Assembly: GCA_028277515.1 (NCBI GenBank)
Contig: JANQGC010000239.1
Coordinates: forward strand, 1 to 7,673
Direction: 5' to 3'
From: Anaerolineae bacterium
Lineage (GTDB): Bacteria; Chloroflexota; Anaerolineae; Promineifilales; Promineifilaceae
DNA: 7,673 bases
Shown here: piece after piece, positions 6,891 to 7,673 of the stretch
Layout: every line of letters starts with the position of its first letter
Position numbering within the stretch: position 1 is the stretch's first letter
Position numbers and translations under genes: made by a program
Notes under the pieces: model-generated
What the model was told of the DNA's origin: nothing
What the model saw: the letters and a program-made list of their open reading frames with translations, nothing else
The model's database searches: none

Positions 6891-6896
6891 CGATAA

Positions 6897-7307
6897 ATGG
6901 CGATTTTATTTGCTACAGACGAATGGGCCAAGGCCTTGCAAACCGAGCTTAACAACAGCGAAGCGTACCAAAAAGCCGCTTCAAAATGGGAGGGCGATTT
7001 TTACTTTGTCATTGACGAGGGGCCGGGCGTTCCGCAAGATACCTATATGTATCTCGATCTGTGGCATGGCGAAGCGCGGGATGCGTACCTGGTTGATGAT
7101 CCCAGCCAGAAGAAGACGGCATTTACGCTACGCGCACCGCTTGATGTCTGGCAGGGCGTTTTGAACAAGAAGATCGATCCCATTCGCGGCATTATGACCC
7201 GCCAACTACAGCTTCAGGGCAATATGATGAAAATCATGAAAGCACCTAAGGCAGCAACAGAGCTGGTTACAGCCGCGGCGAGGGTCGACACGGAATGGCC
7301 TGAATAA
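6897..7307 (+). CDS. SCP2 sterol-binding domain protein
   Basis: 136 residues, a single-domain protein of normal size, soluble, with no signal peptide or membrane segment. The SCP2 fold is suggested by the order of elements: an N-terminal helix (TDEWAKALQTELNNSEAYQKA), a beta-rich middle (DFYFVID, MYLDLWHGEARDAYLVDD), then AFTLRAPLDVWQGVLNKKIDPIRGIMTRQLQLQGNM, where the domain typically has a T-x-x-A-x-x-x-x-x-x-L-x-x-G-x-x-x-P pattern and an L-x-G-D/N turn, and a closing helix. The domain binds lipids or acyl chains in a hydrophobic tunnel; in bacteria stand-alone copies are associated with lipid transfer or as helper subunits, and the ligand here is unknown. The alcohol dehydrogenase gene starts 3 bp after its stop, so the two are almost surely one operon. 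The strong ribosome site and structured leader suggest its own regulation, apart from the glycan genes. Confidence 0.85.
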   Translation: MAILFATDEWAKALQTELNNSEAYQKAASKWEGDFYFVIDEGPGVPQDTYMYLDLWHGEARDAYLVDDPSQKKTAFTLRAPLDVWQGVLNKKIDPIRGIMTRQLQLQGNMMKIMKAPKAATELVTAAARVDTEWPE

Positions 7308-7310
7308 AAA

Positions 7311-7673
7311 ATGTGGTTTTTTAAGTGCCCGGAGTATTATTTCGGACCAAGCGCGCTGACCCATTTGCGGGAGCTGCGGGGCGAGCGAGCCTTCATCGTT
7401 ACTGATGAAAATATTGAGGCGCTGGGCTTTGTGGATTTGGTTCGGGCGGAGCTTGCCAGGGCTTCCATATCCTGTGAAGTTTTTGCCGAAGTGGAACCCG
7501 ATCCTTCTCTGGATGTGGTGAAGCGTGGGGCGCAGGCCATGACCGCTTACCAACCGGATTGGATTATTGGGCTGGGAGGCGGCTCCAGCATGGATGCCTC
7601 TCAAGCGATGTGGATCTTGTATGAAAACCCTGAGCAAGGGCTGGAACTGCTCAGCCCCTGGGCAGAGGTCGGC
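7311..7673 (+). CDS. Iron-containing alcohol dehydrogenase, N-terminal part (3' end outside window)
   Basis: 121 codons are visible with no stop before the window end; a full member has about 380-400 residues, so roughly the first third is present. The N-terminus MWFFKCPEYYFGPSALTHL matches the family's opening (strand, then F-G-x-x-A/S-L). ERAFIVTDENIEALG gives the first Rossmann-like strand and loop, VEPDPSLDVVKRGA is the V-x-P-x-P-x-x-x-x-V block, and PDWIIGLGGGSSMDASQAMW carries the NAD(P)-binding G-G-G-S-x-x-D motif at 89-95. The metal-binding Asp/His residues lie in the missing part. Members reduce aldehydes or oxidise alcohols with NAD(P)H and a bound metal. The substrate is not evident, but coupling to an SCP2 lipid-binding protein suggests a hydrophobic one (inference). 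No Shine-Dalgarno precedes the ATG; translation is probably coupled to the SCP2 gene, whose stop is 3 bp away. Confidence 0.92.
   Translation, partial: MWFFKCPEYYFGPSALTHLRELRGERAFIVTDENIEALGFVDLVRAELARASISCEVFAEVEPDPSLDVVKRGAQAMTAYQPDWIIGLGGGSSMDASQAMWILYENPEQGLELLSPWAEVG

Noticed and set aside
7206..7637. Antisense open frame opposite the end of the SCP2 gene and the start of the dehydrogenase
   Set aside because: Both + strand genes are supported by clear family motifs, and the reverse translation is rich in His, Arg and Pro with no recognisable domain.
1..7673. CRISPR array, tRNA, insertion sequence or prophage part
   Set aside because: Scanning by eye showed no regularly spaced direct repeats, no cloverleaf with a T-loop GGTTCRA-type core, and no transposase or integrase motifs.

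Overview
The window looks like a chromosomal segment of an environmental bacterium carrying part of a surface-polysaccharide (O-antigen/exopolysaccharide-type) assembly locus, followed by the start of an unrelated-looking lipid/alcohol metabolism gene pair. All eight genes lie on the + strand. The N-terminal style of the priming transferase, the SCP2-plus-iron-ADH pair and a TPR protein with a beta-rich tail would fit Chloroflexota (Anaerolineae-like). That assignment is an inference from protein flavour only; no rRNA or marker gene is present to test it.

Region A (1-3647) is AT-rich and holds four genes. In order they are the 3' end of a protein with a TPR-like unit and a beta-sandwich-like tail; a polytopic Wzy/O-antigen-ligase-like membrane protein; a GT-A family 2 glycosyltransferase overlapping it by 4 bp; and a WecG/TagA/CpsF (GT26) transferase. 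Together these would build, extend and polymerise or ligate a lipid-linked glycan.

Region B (3648-3943) is a gene-free gap. It contains a long nested inverted repeat that may end the first transcription unit, a second small perfect hairpin, and a near-consensus sigma-70 type promoter reading into the next gene.

Region C (3944-6701) is markedly more GC-rich. It encodes a polyprenyl-phosphate sugar-1-phosphate transferase (the membrane enzyme that primes glycan synthesis) and, overlapping it by 11 bp, a second Wzy_C/O-antigen-ligase-type membrane protein. The window therefore contains a primer, two glycosyltransferases and two candidate polymerase/ligase proteins. No flippase (Wzx) and no chain-length regulator is seen here.

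Region D (6702-7673) has a leader of about 195 bp with a nested inverted repeat. It is followed by an SCP2-type sterol/lipid-binding protein with a strong ribosome binding site, and 3 bp later by an iron-containing alcohol dehydrogenase cut off by the window end. No tRNA, rRNA, CRISPR array, transposase or integrase was recognised. I see no convincing wholly new system; the items most worth checking are the two intergenic structured elements, the composition break and the duplicated ligase/polymerase family.
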